A stretch of 64,000 bases of DNA from Valencia hispanica (GCA_963556495.2 OY747705.1:22126001-22190000), one strand, 5' to 3'. Shown: positions 1 through 11,159, numbered from the stretch's first letter. Numbers and translations: made by a program. The notes: generated from the letters alone by a model not told the origin.

Positions 1-90
1 AGAGCTGAAGTCCACAAACATGATCCTGATGTAGGTTCCCGGGGAGTCCAGATTCTGCAGGATGAGTTGTAGGGCCATGTTGATTTATTG
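1..90 (-). mobile_element. Non-LTR retrotransposon reverse transcriptase fragment
   Basis: Read on the minus strand, this stretch encodes an open segment ending in FVDFSS, preceded by LDSPGTYIRI. This matches the region around reverse transcriptase motif A (first catalytic Asp) of fish L2/Rex-type LINEs. The copy runs off the left window edge, so its length and integrity are unknown. The bases from about 91 to 668 hold no exon or repeat that I recognise. Confidence 0.55.
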
Positions 91-668
91 ATGGGGAACA
101 CAAATCTTTAGTTTGTGGAGCATTTTAAAAGTTTAGAAGCCTAAATGTCTGTTGCTTCAAACTAATGGTGCCACTTTAAAAGCTGTATGGATTAATGTGT
201 TCAGTACCACCCTTAGGCCTGGTACTGTCTTTACTAAGCCTGATATCAGTTTGCCCTGTAAGGTTTCATGCTCCACTTCCTCTCCTACCGTGCCTTCCCT
301 TTCTTTCTCTATTCCATTTCTCCCTTCACCTTTAGTAAGCGTTTTAATATTGTTAAACACTTAAGTTGTGCTTGCAGCATTCCTATGTTCTACTTAAACT
401 CTGTCTCAGATCTCCTTACATAAGGTCTTGCTAAATGTGCTTTACTTGGAGTCCCACGCCCCCTGGTGGTATAGTCTTAAATATAATCTGTTTTCACAGC
501 AACATATATTTTTTAATGTTTCCTTTAACTCCAACCTTTATTCACTTCAGCCAATCAACATGAAGATTCTGCTGTCGTGTTTCTAAAAGTATGCAAGTGG
601 TGTTCATTGACACAAAACAAGTCTGTTAAACGATTTTACTTCCATCTTTGTATTTCCTTTTTCTTCAG

Positions 669-2889
669 GTGCGAACTGTGAGGTCAATGAGGATGACTGT
701 GCCAGCAACCCTTGTAAGCATGGAGAGTGCCAAGATGGCATCAATGAGTACAAATGTGTTTGTTTCCCTGGATACACAGGTGTGTTTTTGCTCTGGGCCT
801 GAGAAAAATCATTAATAATGTTGGATAAGTCAAGAGTATGCCTCTGTGCTTTTAATCTTGCTTACATCTGAATTGCTCTCCCACAGGAAATCAGTGTGAT
901 GTCAACATCAATGAGTGTAACTCAAACCCATGTATGAGCGGGGGAACCTGCATGGACGGGGTAAATGGATTCTATTGCCTGTGCCCACCCGGCACCTACG
1001 GCCCCCTGTGCCTTTCAGGGACGGATCACTGTGCTTCTCAGCCTTGTGTTCATGGGGATTGTATCGAGCAGCAACACGGGTAGGCAAAATCGCTGATTCC
1101 TGGGCTTCAATGCCAAAAGAGTCTGTCAACGTGTTTTGTACATCGGAACTTTAGTAACACACTATGATCATCAAAAGAAACATTTTAATTTTGCTTTGTG
1201 GTTGCTTTACTTGCTATAGTTTAATCATGTACAGCCTTTACACATAATAAACCAGGCCATTGAAATGTGTTTTTGATAGTAAAGATCAATAAAAAGCAGA
1301 AATAAGAGCAAATTATATTAAATATTAAAAATAACTTTTATATTAATACAGACATAGCCTGAACACGTTTGAGATCAACAGGTAGATGCAGCTTCCTGTA
1401 TTCCAGTGCATTAAATGGTCTTCAGAAGTCATTTAAACAGAAAATAGTCCATCTCTAATCTGGTAATTTTTTTATTATTAAGAATAGAAGTGCTTATTCC
1501 ATTCTTATTTTACCAGCTGTTTTTATTGTACCAGTTAATATTTACTGTATCAAGCTACACAACCACTGAATTTGTGACACTTTTTGAAGTTGAGTTCATC
1601 TTATTAATTGTTCTGGCAAACAAAAGCACATTTTGAAAATTATTTATACATCTCAAATCATTCTCATCATCGTTAAGTGAAATATTTGGTCATATGACTT
1701 GTTTAAGTTTTAAAATTAAACATTTAGGATTTGGATCTTTTAATTGTATCCCTGTGTGCTATTAAATCAAATATAAAAAGCAATTTTCTTAAGCTTTGAA
1801 TATTTTTCAAGTTATTTCCATTTGTACTGTAAACTGACTTTATATTTATCACACATGCTAATCAGATTAATAGCTAAGGTGCAAAAACAGATAACCAATG
1901 TCTTTAACTGACTTCACTTTCTCAATAATTGGTTTCCCTCTCATCCAGGTACCGATGTGAGTGTAAGCCTGGCTGGGTAGGGCAACACTGTGAGCAGGAA
2001 AAGAATGAGTGCCAGCCGAATCCATGCCTAAATGGGGGCAGCTGCCAGGACCGACTCAATGGCTACACCTGTCAGTGCAAGCCAGGATTCAAAGGTAGTG
2101 CTATGAATAGATTAGGCAAATAATACTTCCCTGGAACCTGCTAATGTTGTTCTCATTCATCTGTGTGTATTTTAGAATGTTTCATGACTGTTTTATTAAG
2201 TTCTTACTAGATGAAAGCCTTCTTCTGCATTAGTTAGGGTTGTTATAAAATCTGCTCATGCAACATTGTGCACACTGTCCCAAACAGTGAATACAAGAAG
2301 ATGTGAAAAATGAGCGCTGAATTATTTCTTGCCTTGTTAGGTCTCAACTGTGAGAAGAACATAGATGAGTGTGCATCAGGGCCATGTCTGAACCACGGCA
2401 TTTGTAGAGATGGAATCAACAGTTACATGTGCCAGTGTAATCCACCATTCACAGGTTAGTAGTGTTACAAATACACCAACATGTAAATCCAAGCTTCGTC
2501 AGATGAAAACAGGACACTTGAGCATTTGTATTATTGAATTAAAAGTATTTGATCGTACCTTTTTGTCTCAAAATAGGAAAACACTGTGAAGTGGAGCAGG
2601 TTCCCTGTGCCTCCCATCCATGTCAGAAGGGAGGAGTCTGCCTCCCGTCTGAAGATTACACTTCTTATACCTGCCGATGTCGAGCCGGCTGGCAAGGTGC
2701 CTGTTTAAGATGCATATTTGGTATTGTGTGTAACCCACGTGCTGCACAGATTGCTAACAGAGTTTATTTATACACATAGGAAAAAACTGCAATGAAGACG
2801 TAAACGAATGCACCAAGAACCCCTGTTTGTACGGGGGTCGCTGCATAAACACCCAAGGAAGCTACATGTGTAAATGTCAGCATGGATAT
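669..2889 (+). CDS. notch2: Notch2-like receptor, exons for EGF repeats 15-21 (partial)
   Basis: Six exons read without stops: 669-779, 887-1079, 1949-2094, 2341-2454, 2577-2696 and 2780 to about 2889. The first five have good AG/GT borders and compatible phases (mostly phase 1, one phase 2). Each encodes six-cysteine EGF modules. Motifs such as [31 protein letters not shown] and [10 protein letters not shown] align in order with Notch EGF15, 16, 17, 18, 19, 20 and 21, and wording such as NTQGSYMC is closest to Notch2. In a whole receptor these are extracellular ligand-binding and O-glycosylated repeats. There is no signal peptide, LNR, transmembrane or ankyrin part here, and EGF14 would lie left of the window. 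The last exon loses homology inside CQHGY and has no splice donor where one is expected, because a repeat abuts it. This is probably a partial or decaying copy, although an assembly error is possible. Confidence 0.8.
1080..1948 (+). other. Intron in Notch2-like segment
   Basis: AT-rich intron between the two exons that together encode EGF17. The donor is at 1080 and the acceptor AG ends at 1948, with phase 2 on both sides. I see no transposon signature or additional exon in it. Confidence 0.7.
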
Positions 2890-4961
2890 TTTGAATCCAG
2901 CCTAATCATATTGTTCCATGCATATAAGTCGTATTTCAACGAACTCCTCCTAGAGCTTTTCACTTACAGACTTCAAAACGGCCGAGGAGGGACTTAAGAC
3001 ATTGGGGATCAAAAGTTATCAAAAGAATTTTTCTGCATCAAAGTATGTGGGCGTGGCTAAGCCTCAAAGTCAGGCTTCTTGCCATAAGAGGTCATGCTTT
3101 AGTAACTTCCACATACAAGGTCACAGCTGTTCCATACTTATTGTTCCCCATCCCATACCACCACTCAACATATTCATAGGCTCATTTGCTGATGTCACTC
3201 AAGCCACGCCCCCTGAGAACAGGAAGTGCAATGTTTTACATAGGAAAATCAGGATTTGCCTTCTTTTACCTAATCAACATCTGTCTGTGATCATTGACTG
3301 AAAACAGAATGGGGTCATTAGTTGGCCAGTACTGAGGGTGTCTGAAAGAGGGTGTGGCTGTGATAACATGGCGAATCATGGCGTCACGCCATGGAAATAC
3401 GTTTGCCTCTAATTTCCACATAGATCATCCAATCTGCTCCAAATTCAGCAACATGGATATTAGTTCAACCCCTAACAGATATTTATTAAAATATTTGGTG
3501 GGCGTGGCCTATTTCCTCCTCAGCGCCCCCTAGATGCAGGTTTGATAAGCAGGCTCAGTGCAGGCTTTGTTTTGATGTTAAGGAGACGGTGCGTGGGTCA
3601 GGCGGGTGCGTGGGTCGGGCGGTCGCGAAGGATTTTTCTGCATCAAAGCATGTGGGCGTGGCTAAGCCTCAAAGTCAGGCTTCTTGCCATAGGAGTTCAT
3701 GGTGTATTAACTTCCACATACAAGGTCACAGCTGTAACACACTTCCTGATGCTCATCACATGCCACCACTGAACACATTCATAGTCTCATTTGCTCATGT
3801 GACCTAAGCCCCACCCCCTGAGAACAGGAAGTGCAATGTTTTACATAGGAAAATCAGGATTTGGCTTCTTTTACATAATCAACATCTGTAGGTGATCATT
3901 GACTGAAAACAGGATGGGGTCATTAGTTGGCCAGTACTGAGGGTGTCTGAAAGAGGGTGTGGCTGTGGCAGCATGGCGAATCATGGCGTCACGCCATGGA
4001 AATACGTTTGCCTCTAATTTCCACATAGATCATCCAATCTGCTCCAAATTCAGCAACATGGATATTAGTTCAACGCCTAACAGATATTTATTAAAATATT
4101 TGGTGGGCGTGGCCTATTCCCTCCTCAGCGCCCCCTAGATTCAGGGTTAATAAGCAGGCTCAGTGTAGGCTTTGTCTTGGTGTTAAGGGGGCGGTGCGTG
4201 GGTCAGGCGGTCACGAAGATGTTTTCTGCATCAAAGCATGTGGGCGTGGCTAAGCCTCAAAGTCAGGCTTCTTGCCATAGGAGGTCATGGTTTAGTAACT
4301 TCCACATACAAGGTCACAGCTGTACCACACTTCCTGATTCACATCACATGCCACCACTGAACACATTCATAGTCTCATTTGCTCATGTGACCTAAGCCCC
4401 ACCCCCTAAGAACAGGAAGTGCAATGTTTTACATAGAAAAATAAGGATTTGCTTTCTTTTACCTAATCAACATCTGTCTGTGATCATTGACTGAAAACAG
4501 GATGGGGTCATTAGTTGGCCAGTACTGAGGGTGTCTGAAAGAGGGTGTGGCTATGGTAGCATGGCGAATCATGGCGTCACGCCATGGAAATACGTTTGCC
4601 TCTAATTTCCACATAGATCATCCAATCTGCTCCAAATTCAGCAACATGGATATTAGTTCAACCCGTAACAGAAATTTATTAAAATATCTGGTCGGCGTGG
4701 CCCATTCCCTCCTCAGCGCCCCCTAGATCTAGGTTTGATAAGCAGGCTCAGTGGAGGCTCAGTGGTGGCTCAGTGGAGGCTCAATGGAGGCTCAGTGGAG
4801 GCTCACTGGTGGCTCAGTGGAGGCTCAGTGTAGGCTTTGTGTTAGCGTTAAGGGGGCGGTGCGTGGGTCAGGCGGATGCATGGGTCAGGCGGATGCATGG
4901 GTCAGGCGGTCGCTATGGGCTGCGAGGGCCGTTCGAGGCTGCTTGCAGCTTTAATTGGTTT
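2890..4961 (+). repeat. Interspersed repeat with ~590-bp tandem internal unit (about 3 copies)
   Basis: Three long direct copies start at about 3026, 3631 and 4219; each contains TTCTGCATCAAAG near its start and GTGGGCGTGGC shortly after. Spacing between equivalent points is 605 and 588 bases. The 17-base difference equals one unit of a short internal repeat (GTGCGTGGGTCAGGCGG type) that closes each copy. A distinct leader (2890-3025) and a tail (about 4911-4961, ending GCAGCTTTAATT) flank the array, so this looks like one interspersed element with an expanded centre. Open frames inside it are by-products of the repetition. The family is not identified. It sits exactly where the EGF21 exon loses homology. 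Confidence 0.8.
4742..4834 (+). repeat. 11-bp minisatellite in the last tandem unit
   Basis: About eight copies of an 11-base unit GCTCAGTGGAG with single-base variants (GTGGTG, CAATGG). The expansion is present only in the third copy of the large array and lies just before that copy's 17-base VNTR block. Confidence 0.8.
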
Positions 4962-5063
4962 TGTTATTTTACCAGAAACTCGCGCCACCTCAATTATGTT
5001 GCAACTTGTTACCCAGAGCGTGAGTTTAACCCTTCCTCATCTTCATTCATTTCCCATCCACAG

Positions 5064-7239
5064 GCCAGCACTGCACAGATGATGTGGACGAATGTCAGCT
5101 TCAGCCAAACACTTGCCAGAACGGTGGCACATGCAGCAACCTGGTCGGCAGCTACGTCTGTGTGTGCGTCAATGGCTGGAGCGGCCCTGACTGCTCAGAG
5201 AACATCGACGACTGTGCCACAGCTGCATGCAGTCCAGGCTCCACATGCATCGACCGCGTTGCGTCTTTTATTTGTCTCTGTCCCCACGGAAAGACAGGTG
5301 CGCTTAAATTAAGAAGACAAAGTGAAAAATATTATGGACTGGAGTTCCACTCTTTTTTTGAAAATAGTTTTCTGTCACTTCACATTGATAATGAGGTGAT
5401 TTTAGTAAAGTAGCTAAGGTAACTATTAATACAGCAACTTTCACAGGTCCAAAACAACTGTGTGCTTTACAATAGTAACAAGCACAAAAATATAAAGAAC
5501 GTAAAACAGAAAAGCCTAAATGTAGAAAAAAACAGCATATATATGAGACAGAACCATCATAGAGCCGACAGCTACCAGTAGTTAAAAGCCTGTTTCATGA
5601 GTTAGGCTTTCAACTCTGGTAGATCCTGCAGTCGGTTGCTCAATGGAGTTTTCCTTCGTAACTTGAAAATTGTAGAGTTTAAACACCTCAAGCTAAAAAG
5701 AGTGAATGATGGTACTCTTTCAGTTTTCACACCATGAATGTTTGTATCTGTAGAGAAATTGCACAATATATATTTACAGTGGCGGCTGGTGAAAAATATT
5801 CTTGGTGGGGCGGTGCTTTTTTTTTTTTTTTTTATTAAACTTGTGCTTTCTGAGCTTTGTGCACAACTCCACTATTTCCTGAACTAAGTACAGCTCTTTT
5901 ATTTCCTGTCTTGCATCATTGGACAAACGGATTAGTCCAGGTGTGTCTGACCATTGTTTTTGTGACTACTGAGGTCAGACACACCTGGATTGATCAGTTT
6001 GTACTACAGCCAGGAAATAAAAGGGCTGTACTTAGTTTAGGAAGTAGTGGAGCTGTGCATATAGCTTATCAAGTCATTTCCAATAATCATCCCAAAACAA
6101 TTGAACATAAACGGCTGGATACCAGTACTATGTGAAACATTGATTATTTTAATGCCAATATTAACAGCTTGAGGCATTCTTATACTAAACATAAATACAA
6201 CATTGCACAGACAAGTTTAGAACCAAATTGGAAACAAATAACTTATTAGGTTTACACAAAAATTTTACACACAAAGCGCACAGCAGCGCCCCTTGTGGCA
6301 AAAGAATTACACTGCTAATGTCACCACCAGCTATCTTGCCCGCCCTCACACCAGCCTTAGCGTGATTTCTCTATTGCCCTTCAGCCGAATCAACGACGCT
6401 GATTGGATAAATTCCTGTTGCCATGTGCGAATTTCTTGTCAGTGATTGGCTGGCTGCTGCACTGCTTGGGGCGATCTTTCTGTCGCCCCAGCGCTCAGCA
6501 GCGTTAGCTTTTGCTCCGAAAATGATATATATTTTTATATATGATACCTCAGTACGAATTTGAACACACAATTAACTCAGAATAGGTGATTATTGTTATT
6601 ATAAAAAAAAAAAATCAAAATCAAAAACACTTAGGAAACACTGGAGGGGGGCGGCGCCCTATCGCCCTCTATTGGCCAGCCGCCACTGTATATTTACATC
6701 TTTGTTATCTTGACTAACTTCAAAATAATGCAATAAGATTCTGTGGATAACTCTTCATTAAACCTCCAGGCAATTCTGTTTCTCAGTAGTCATCACAGGC
6801 AGGACTTTGGGCACTGGTTAGGTTCTTCACATGGTTATAGATTATTTTTACTAAATGTTTCTAACATGTTTTTTTTCCAGGTTTGCTCTGCCATAGAGAC
6901 GATGCCTGTATCAGTAACCCCTGTAGAGAAGGTTCACACTGTGACACCAACCCCATCACGGGAATGTTTAATTGCAACTGTCCACCGGGATATATAGGCA
7001 GCACCTGCAACATTGACAGAAATGAATGCAGCATTGGTGAGACATTGTCTGAAAATGTTTTTGTGCTTAGCTTTCTGCTCTTCGGTTATTAATTATTTTT
7101 TTTATTGCCTTATTTCATTTAATCATCAGGTCCCAACCCATGTGAGCATGGTGGTCAGTGTGTGAACACTGACGGCTCCTTCATCTGTAACTGCGTCAGA
7201 GGTTACTCTGGGCCTCAGTGTGAATATATCTCCTTTTGA
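5064..7239 (+). CDS. notch2: Notch2-like receptor, exons for EGF repeats 8-11 (partial, out of order)
   Basis: Three exons: 5064-5297, 6881-7036 and 7130-7239, the last ending at an in-frame TGA (7237-7239). Acceptors and donors are intact and the phase is 1 throughout. The encoded modules contain [12 protein letters not shown] (EGF8), ENIDDC followed by [10 protein letters not shown] (EGF9), [10 protein letters not shown] (EGF10) and [12 protein letters not shown] (EGF11). These are signature sequences of the Notch EGF8-11 ligand-binding region; [10 protein letters not shown] favours Notch2. All cysteines and calcium-site residues (D-x-D/N-E) are present. In normal Notch genes these exons precede EGF15-21, but here they follow them. 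The frame stops six codons after the last EGF11 cysteine codon and continues, shifted, into a ruined EGF12. A tandem-duplication remnant, a rearranged pseudogene or a misassembly could each explain this. Confidence 0.8.
5777..6688. mobile_element. hAT-type non-autonomous element (MITE) with 8-bp TSD
   Basis: The ends are inverted: CAGTGGCGGCTGG on the left and CCAGCCGCCACTG on the right. The element is bounded by a perfect 8-base duplication TATATTTA (5769-5776 and 6689-6696), the target-site size of hAT transposons. The 912-base interior has no credible transposase, so the element must have moved in trans. A long internal hairpin occupies about 5840-6072. It lies in the intron between the EGF9 and EGF10 exons. 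Confidence 0.9.
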
Positions 7240-7240
7240 A

Positions 7241-7336
7241 GAAGATATCTATGCTTCAAACCCCTACCTGAATTATGGCACATGTTTGGATCATATCGGG
7301 AAATACACCAGTATCTGTTATTATTCATTAAGGGAA
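7241..7336 (+). pseudogene. Decayed Notch EGF12 module
   Basis: Shifted by one frame relative to EGF11, the sequence reads EDIYASNPYLNYGTCLDHIG and then KYTSICYYSL. This lines up with Notch EGF12, whose expected pattern is a DINEC start, ASNPC, GTC, then a C-x-C pair. The Asn-Glu pair after DI is gone. Cysteines 1 and 2 are Tyr, cysteine 4 is Ser, and cysteine 6 is missing. About 16 extra bases after the last in-frame Glu codon (7222-7224) would account for the frameshift. EGF12 is essential for Delta/Jagged binding in Notch receptors, so this copy cannot encode a normal ligand-binding site. Confidence 0.75.
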
Positions 7337-8421
7337 AAAACCTGGCCCTTTGTGAGAAAGTAATCACCCATCGGAATCAGTAACTTGTGAGTTAACTGTA
7401 GTCAACCACATTTTGTTAGTTCAATGTCTCTAATCACACCCAGGTTTGATTTCTGCTAGATCTGCAAAATAAAAAACTTGCTCAATAGAGCTTGTATAAT
7501 ACCATGAAGACGGCTTAAAAATCTGAAAATGCAACACATCATGGATAGCTCCAAGGTAAAAACCATGACCAAAAAATCACAATGGTCCATCTCATATTTG
7601 AGACATCCTGATGATCCAAGAGATTTTTGGGAAAATACTCTGTAAACTGACGAGACAACTACAATGTGATATCTGCCTGTATTTAGCACAAAGAACACCA
7701 TACTGACACTTAAATAGGTCAGGTAGTGTAATTATATGGGTATACTTTGCAACAACTTTACAACCTAACAACAAAAATAACTTAACAAAAACTGTTGTCA
7801 TCATAGATCAAACTTAAATCTGATTGTGATCCTCAAACAGGCCTCCATGTGGCTAAATAAAAAAATTTCTGCAACGCAGAATGAGCCAAAGCCAAAAGTC
7901 ATCCACAGCGATGTAAAAGAGACACAGCCAGGTATCACTTTGGCAGTTGGGTTACCAGCAAATTTATAGGTGGCCTTTGCCTGTACCATCCATGTTTCGC
8001 TCCAGTACTTTTTCTCTTTCCTCTGCACGTTACCATGGCAGCAGACAGTGACAGTCATGTGAAAATGAAGCTGATTGGTTTAAAATGCTTTGTGTGATCA
8101 GAGGTCAGGAACACGGCACATGTAGTAAACACACTGATCATTTAGTTTAGTGTTATTTGGAATTTATTAGTGTGATACGAATTGTGATTTATGACAGTGA
8201 TAAACTCTATATATGCACACATATAATCCACAAAAACAAACAGTATGATTGAGATTGCTACTTTACTAGGCTTTTCCATCAATAGAAATAATTTTATTTC
8301 AGAGTAGGATTCAATGTAATTGTGTGCTTTTTAGCAGTATTGTTGCACTCCTACAGCAATAAATTATTTGATGATGGATAAATCTTTTTTTAAGAGCATT
8401 ATTTTTGTAGTGTTTTAAATA
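7337..8421. other. No recognised feature
   Basis: AT-rich sequence with only short chance open frames on both strands. I see no further Notch exon (EGF13 onward) after the EGF12 relic and no transposon ends before the Tc1 element that starts at 8422. Confidence 0.5.
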
Positions 8422-10004
8422 CAGTGGCTTGCAAAAGTATTCGGCCCCCTTGAACTTTTCCACATTTGTCACATTACAGCCCCAAACATGAATCAATTTT
8501 ATTGGAATTGCACGTGAAAGACCAATACAAAGTGGTGTACACGTGAGAAGTGGAACGAAAATCATACATGATTCCAAACATTTTTTACAAATAAATAACT
8601 GAAAAGTGGGGTGTGCGTAATTATTCAGCCCCCTTTGGTCTGAGTGCAGTCAGTTGCCCATAGACATTGCCTGATGAGTGCTAATGACTAAATAGAGTGC
8701 ACCTGTGTGTAATCTAATGTCAGTACAAATACAGCTGCCCTGTGACGGCCTCAGAGGTTGTCTAAGAGAATGTTGGGAGCAACAACACCATGAAGTCCAA
8801 AGAACACACCAGACAGGTCAGGGATAAAGTTACTGAGAAATTTAAAGCAGGCTTAGGCTACAAAAAGATTTCCCAAGCCTTGAACATCCCACGGAGCATT
8901 GTTCAAGTGATCATTCAGAAATGGAAGGAGTATGGCACAACTGTAAACCTACCAAGACAAGGCCGTCCACCTAAACTCACAGGCGGAACAAGGAGAGCGC
9001 AGATCAGAAATACAGCCAAGAGGCCCATGGTGACTCTGGACGAGCTGCAGAGATCTACAGCTCAGGTGGGGGAATCTGTCCATAGGACAACTATTAGTGG
9101 TGCACTGCAAAAAGTTGGCCTTTATGGAAGAGTAGCAAGAAGAAAGCCATTGTTAAAAGAAAACCATAAGAAGTCCCGTTTGCAGTTTGCCACAAGCCAT
9201 GTGGGGGACACAGCAAACGTGGAAGAAGGTGCTCTGGTCAGATGAGACCAAAATGCAAAATGCTATGTGTGGCGGAAAACTAACACTGCACATCACTCTG
9301 AACACACCATCCCCACTGTCAAATATGGTGGTGGCAGCATCATCCTCTGGGGGGGCTTCTCTTCAGCAGGGACAGGGAAGCTGGTCAGAGTTGATGGGAA
9401 GATGGATGGAGCCAAATACAGGGCAATCTTGGAAGAAAACCTCTTGGAGTCTGCAAAAGACTTGAGACTGGGGCGGAGGTTCACCTTCCAGCAGGACAAC
9501 GACCCTAAACATAAAGCCAGGGCAACAATGGAATGGTTTAAAACAAAACATATCCATGTGTTAGAATGGCCCAGTCAAAGTCCAGATCTAAATCCAATCG
9601 AGAATCTGTGGCAAGATCTGAAAACTGCTGTTCACAAACGCTGTCCATCTAATCTGACTGAGCTGGAACTGTTTTGCAAAGAAGAATGGGCAAGAATTTC
9701 AGTCTGTAGATGTGCAAAGCTGGTAGAGACATACCCTAAAAGACTGGCAGCTGTAATTGTAGCAAAAGGTGGTTCTACAAAGTATTGACTCAGGGGGCTG
9801 AATAATTACGCACACCCCACTTTTCAGTTATTTATTTGTAAAAAATGTTTGGAATCATGTATGATTTTCGTTCCACTTCTCACGTGTACACTACTTTGTA
9901 TTGGTCTTTCACTTGGAATTCCAATAAAATTGATTCATGTTTGTGGCCTAATGTGACAAAATGTGGAAAAGTTCAAGGGGGCCGAATACTTTTGCAAGCA
10001 ACTG
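8422..10004 (+). mobile_element. Tc1-like transposon, nearly full length, inactivated
   Basis: Long inverted terminal repeats (about 200 bases each) begin CAGTGGCTTGCAAAAGTATT and end with GCAAGCAACTG. The left flank carries the TA target dinucleotide (8420-8421); the matching right position has decayed to TG. The repeats enclose one transposase gene. Total length, about 1.58 kb, is normal for vertebrate Tc1 elements. Confidence 0.95.
8790..9788 (+). pseudogene. Tc1 transposase (DD34E), two frameshifts
   Basis: The start MKSKEHTRQVRDKV opens a paired-like helix-turn-helix DNA-binding region (GYKKISQALNIPRS and the GRPPKL linker), followed by a DDE catalytic domain. The acidic residues are in [15 protein letters not shown] and [11 protein letters not shown]. 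The frame shifts once near 9190-9205 and shifts back near 9255-9270. A few codons after WSDETK are also lost, so no single frame spans the enzyme. Both shifts fall in the same short catalytic segment. The ending (GGSTKY then TGA at 9786-9788) is the usual C-terminus. It could serve only as a fossil, not a source of transposase. Confidence 0.92.
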
Positions 10005-10816
10005 TGTGTGCTGGGACATATAATCAAGATTGAACAATCCATTGCAAAAAAGACAGCAGTGAATTTATAAATACTTTTCATCATTATAGCACCGAATCCC
10101 TCAATTTTGTGATTAGGCTTTAGATCCATATCGGCCCTCCCTGCTATAGAGGGAGCTAAGGATTAGGGTGATGGCAAGGAGGTGGTCCAGGCTCAAAGAT
10201 TTAGAGCTAATCCCAAAAGATAAACTATCAAAACACCAAATTTAAATTGTTGTAAAATATCAAAATAGAGAAAGCATTGTTTTTAAATCTCACACACCTT
10301 GTAAAATGTCTTATCTTTTCTGAGATGCCTGTCATTTTCTTGCCGACTGAACTGCAAAATGACTATAAATCTAAATGATCACTTTTATGAATAATTTGGG
10401 GACTAATTGTATATTGAAGGTAGTGGTTGTAAATTGTAAAAAAAAAAAAAAAATTCTGGGGTTTGAATGCACTGTACAAGCCAGAATATCAGCGGTAATC
10501 TTTAGTAATGTGGTAGAACAACATTAAAGGGGAATTAATAGTTAATTGTAAAATGAGCCACTTAAATTTTTACCCCCCGTAGCCTTTTAATTTTATTTAC
10601 AACCAATGGCTGCAAAGGATTTCAAATTGCTGGCAGAAATGTTCTTGAAAAAAACCCAATTGATTTGATTTGCTGTAGTGGGTGGGGCAATGCTTCACAT
10701 CTAGCTGTGTGAAAAGAACAGAGTGGTAAGTACTCTGGAAGACAAATCTTTGCTAAAAATAAGGTTAAAGTAAAAAATAAAAATTGACTTAAAAGAACTG
10801 GTTGATACATATTGTG
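10005..10816. other. No recognised feature
   Basis: AT-rich spacer between the Tc1 element and the solo LTR, with a 14-base A run near 10439. No gene, RNA or repeat with supportable borders was seen. Confidence 0.5.
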
Positions 10817-11159
10817 TGTCAGACGGCGGTCATGTGATCTGGAGGATTTCCCATTTAAGGAGGAGCTACTCACCAGCTCGCTGCTCTGACATCACTTTTT
10901 CCATGTCCCGAGCTCCGCAGCTGTGCTTCCAAGCATTGCTAGTTTCCGGCTGTAGCGGATTTCCCAATCCTCACAATCACCAGATCCTACCGTCTCGTTA
11001 GATCTTGTAATCCCAGCCTTCTCGACAGATCAGTCCTCATATTCAGGGATTACTATACCAAACCGCGTGCTACTGTCCTTCCCTCGCTCGTCCATCACCG
11101 CGCTTGGGTCTCAGCCGCACGCAACACTCCTATCGGTCTATCAGGCCGTGATCCTGACA
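10817..11159. mobile_element. Solo LTR of a retrotransposon
   Basis: A 343-base GC-richer block begins TGTCA and ends TGACA, the inverted TG...CA ends of long terminal repeats. It is flanked by the 5-base direct repeat TTGTG (10812-10816 and 11160-11164), a target-site size typical of Ty3/gypsy-like elements. A possible TATA-like TTTAAG lies near 10854. No internal gag/pol sequence adjoins it, so it is best read as a solo LTR left by LTR-LTR recombination. Its orientation and family are not certain. Confidence 0.75.

Noticed and set aside
152..364. Small open frames on both strands before the first Notch exon
   Set aside because: They overlap each other on opposite strands, have no EGF pattern and no fitting splice borders.
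4773..5312. 179-residue plus-strand open frame reading into the Notch exon region
   Set aside because: It is a run of minisatellite translation joined to an out-of-frame reading of the EGF8-9 exon; the true frame is the one beginning at 5064.
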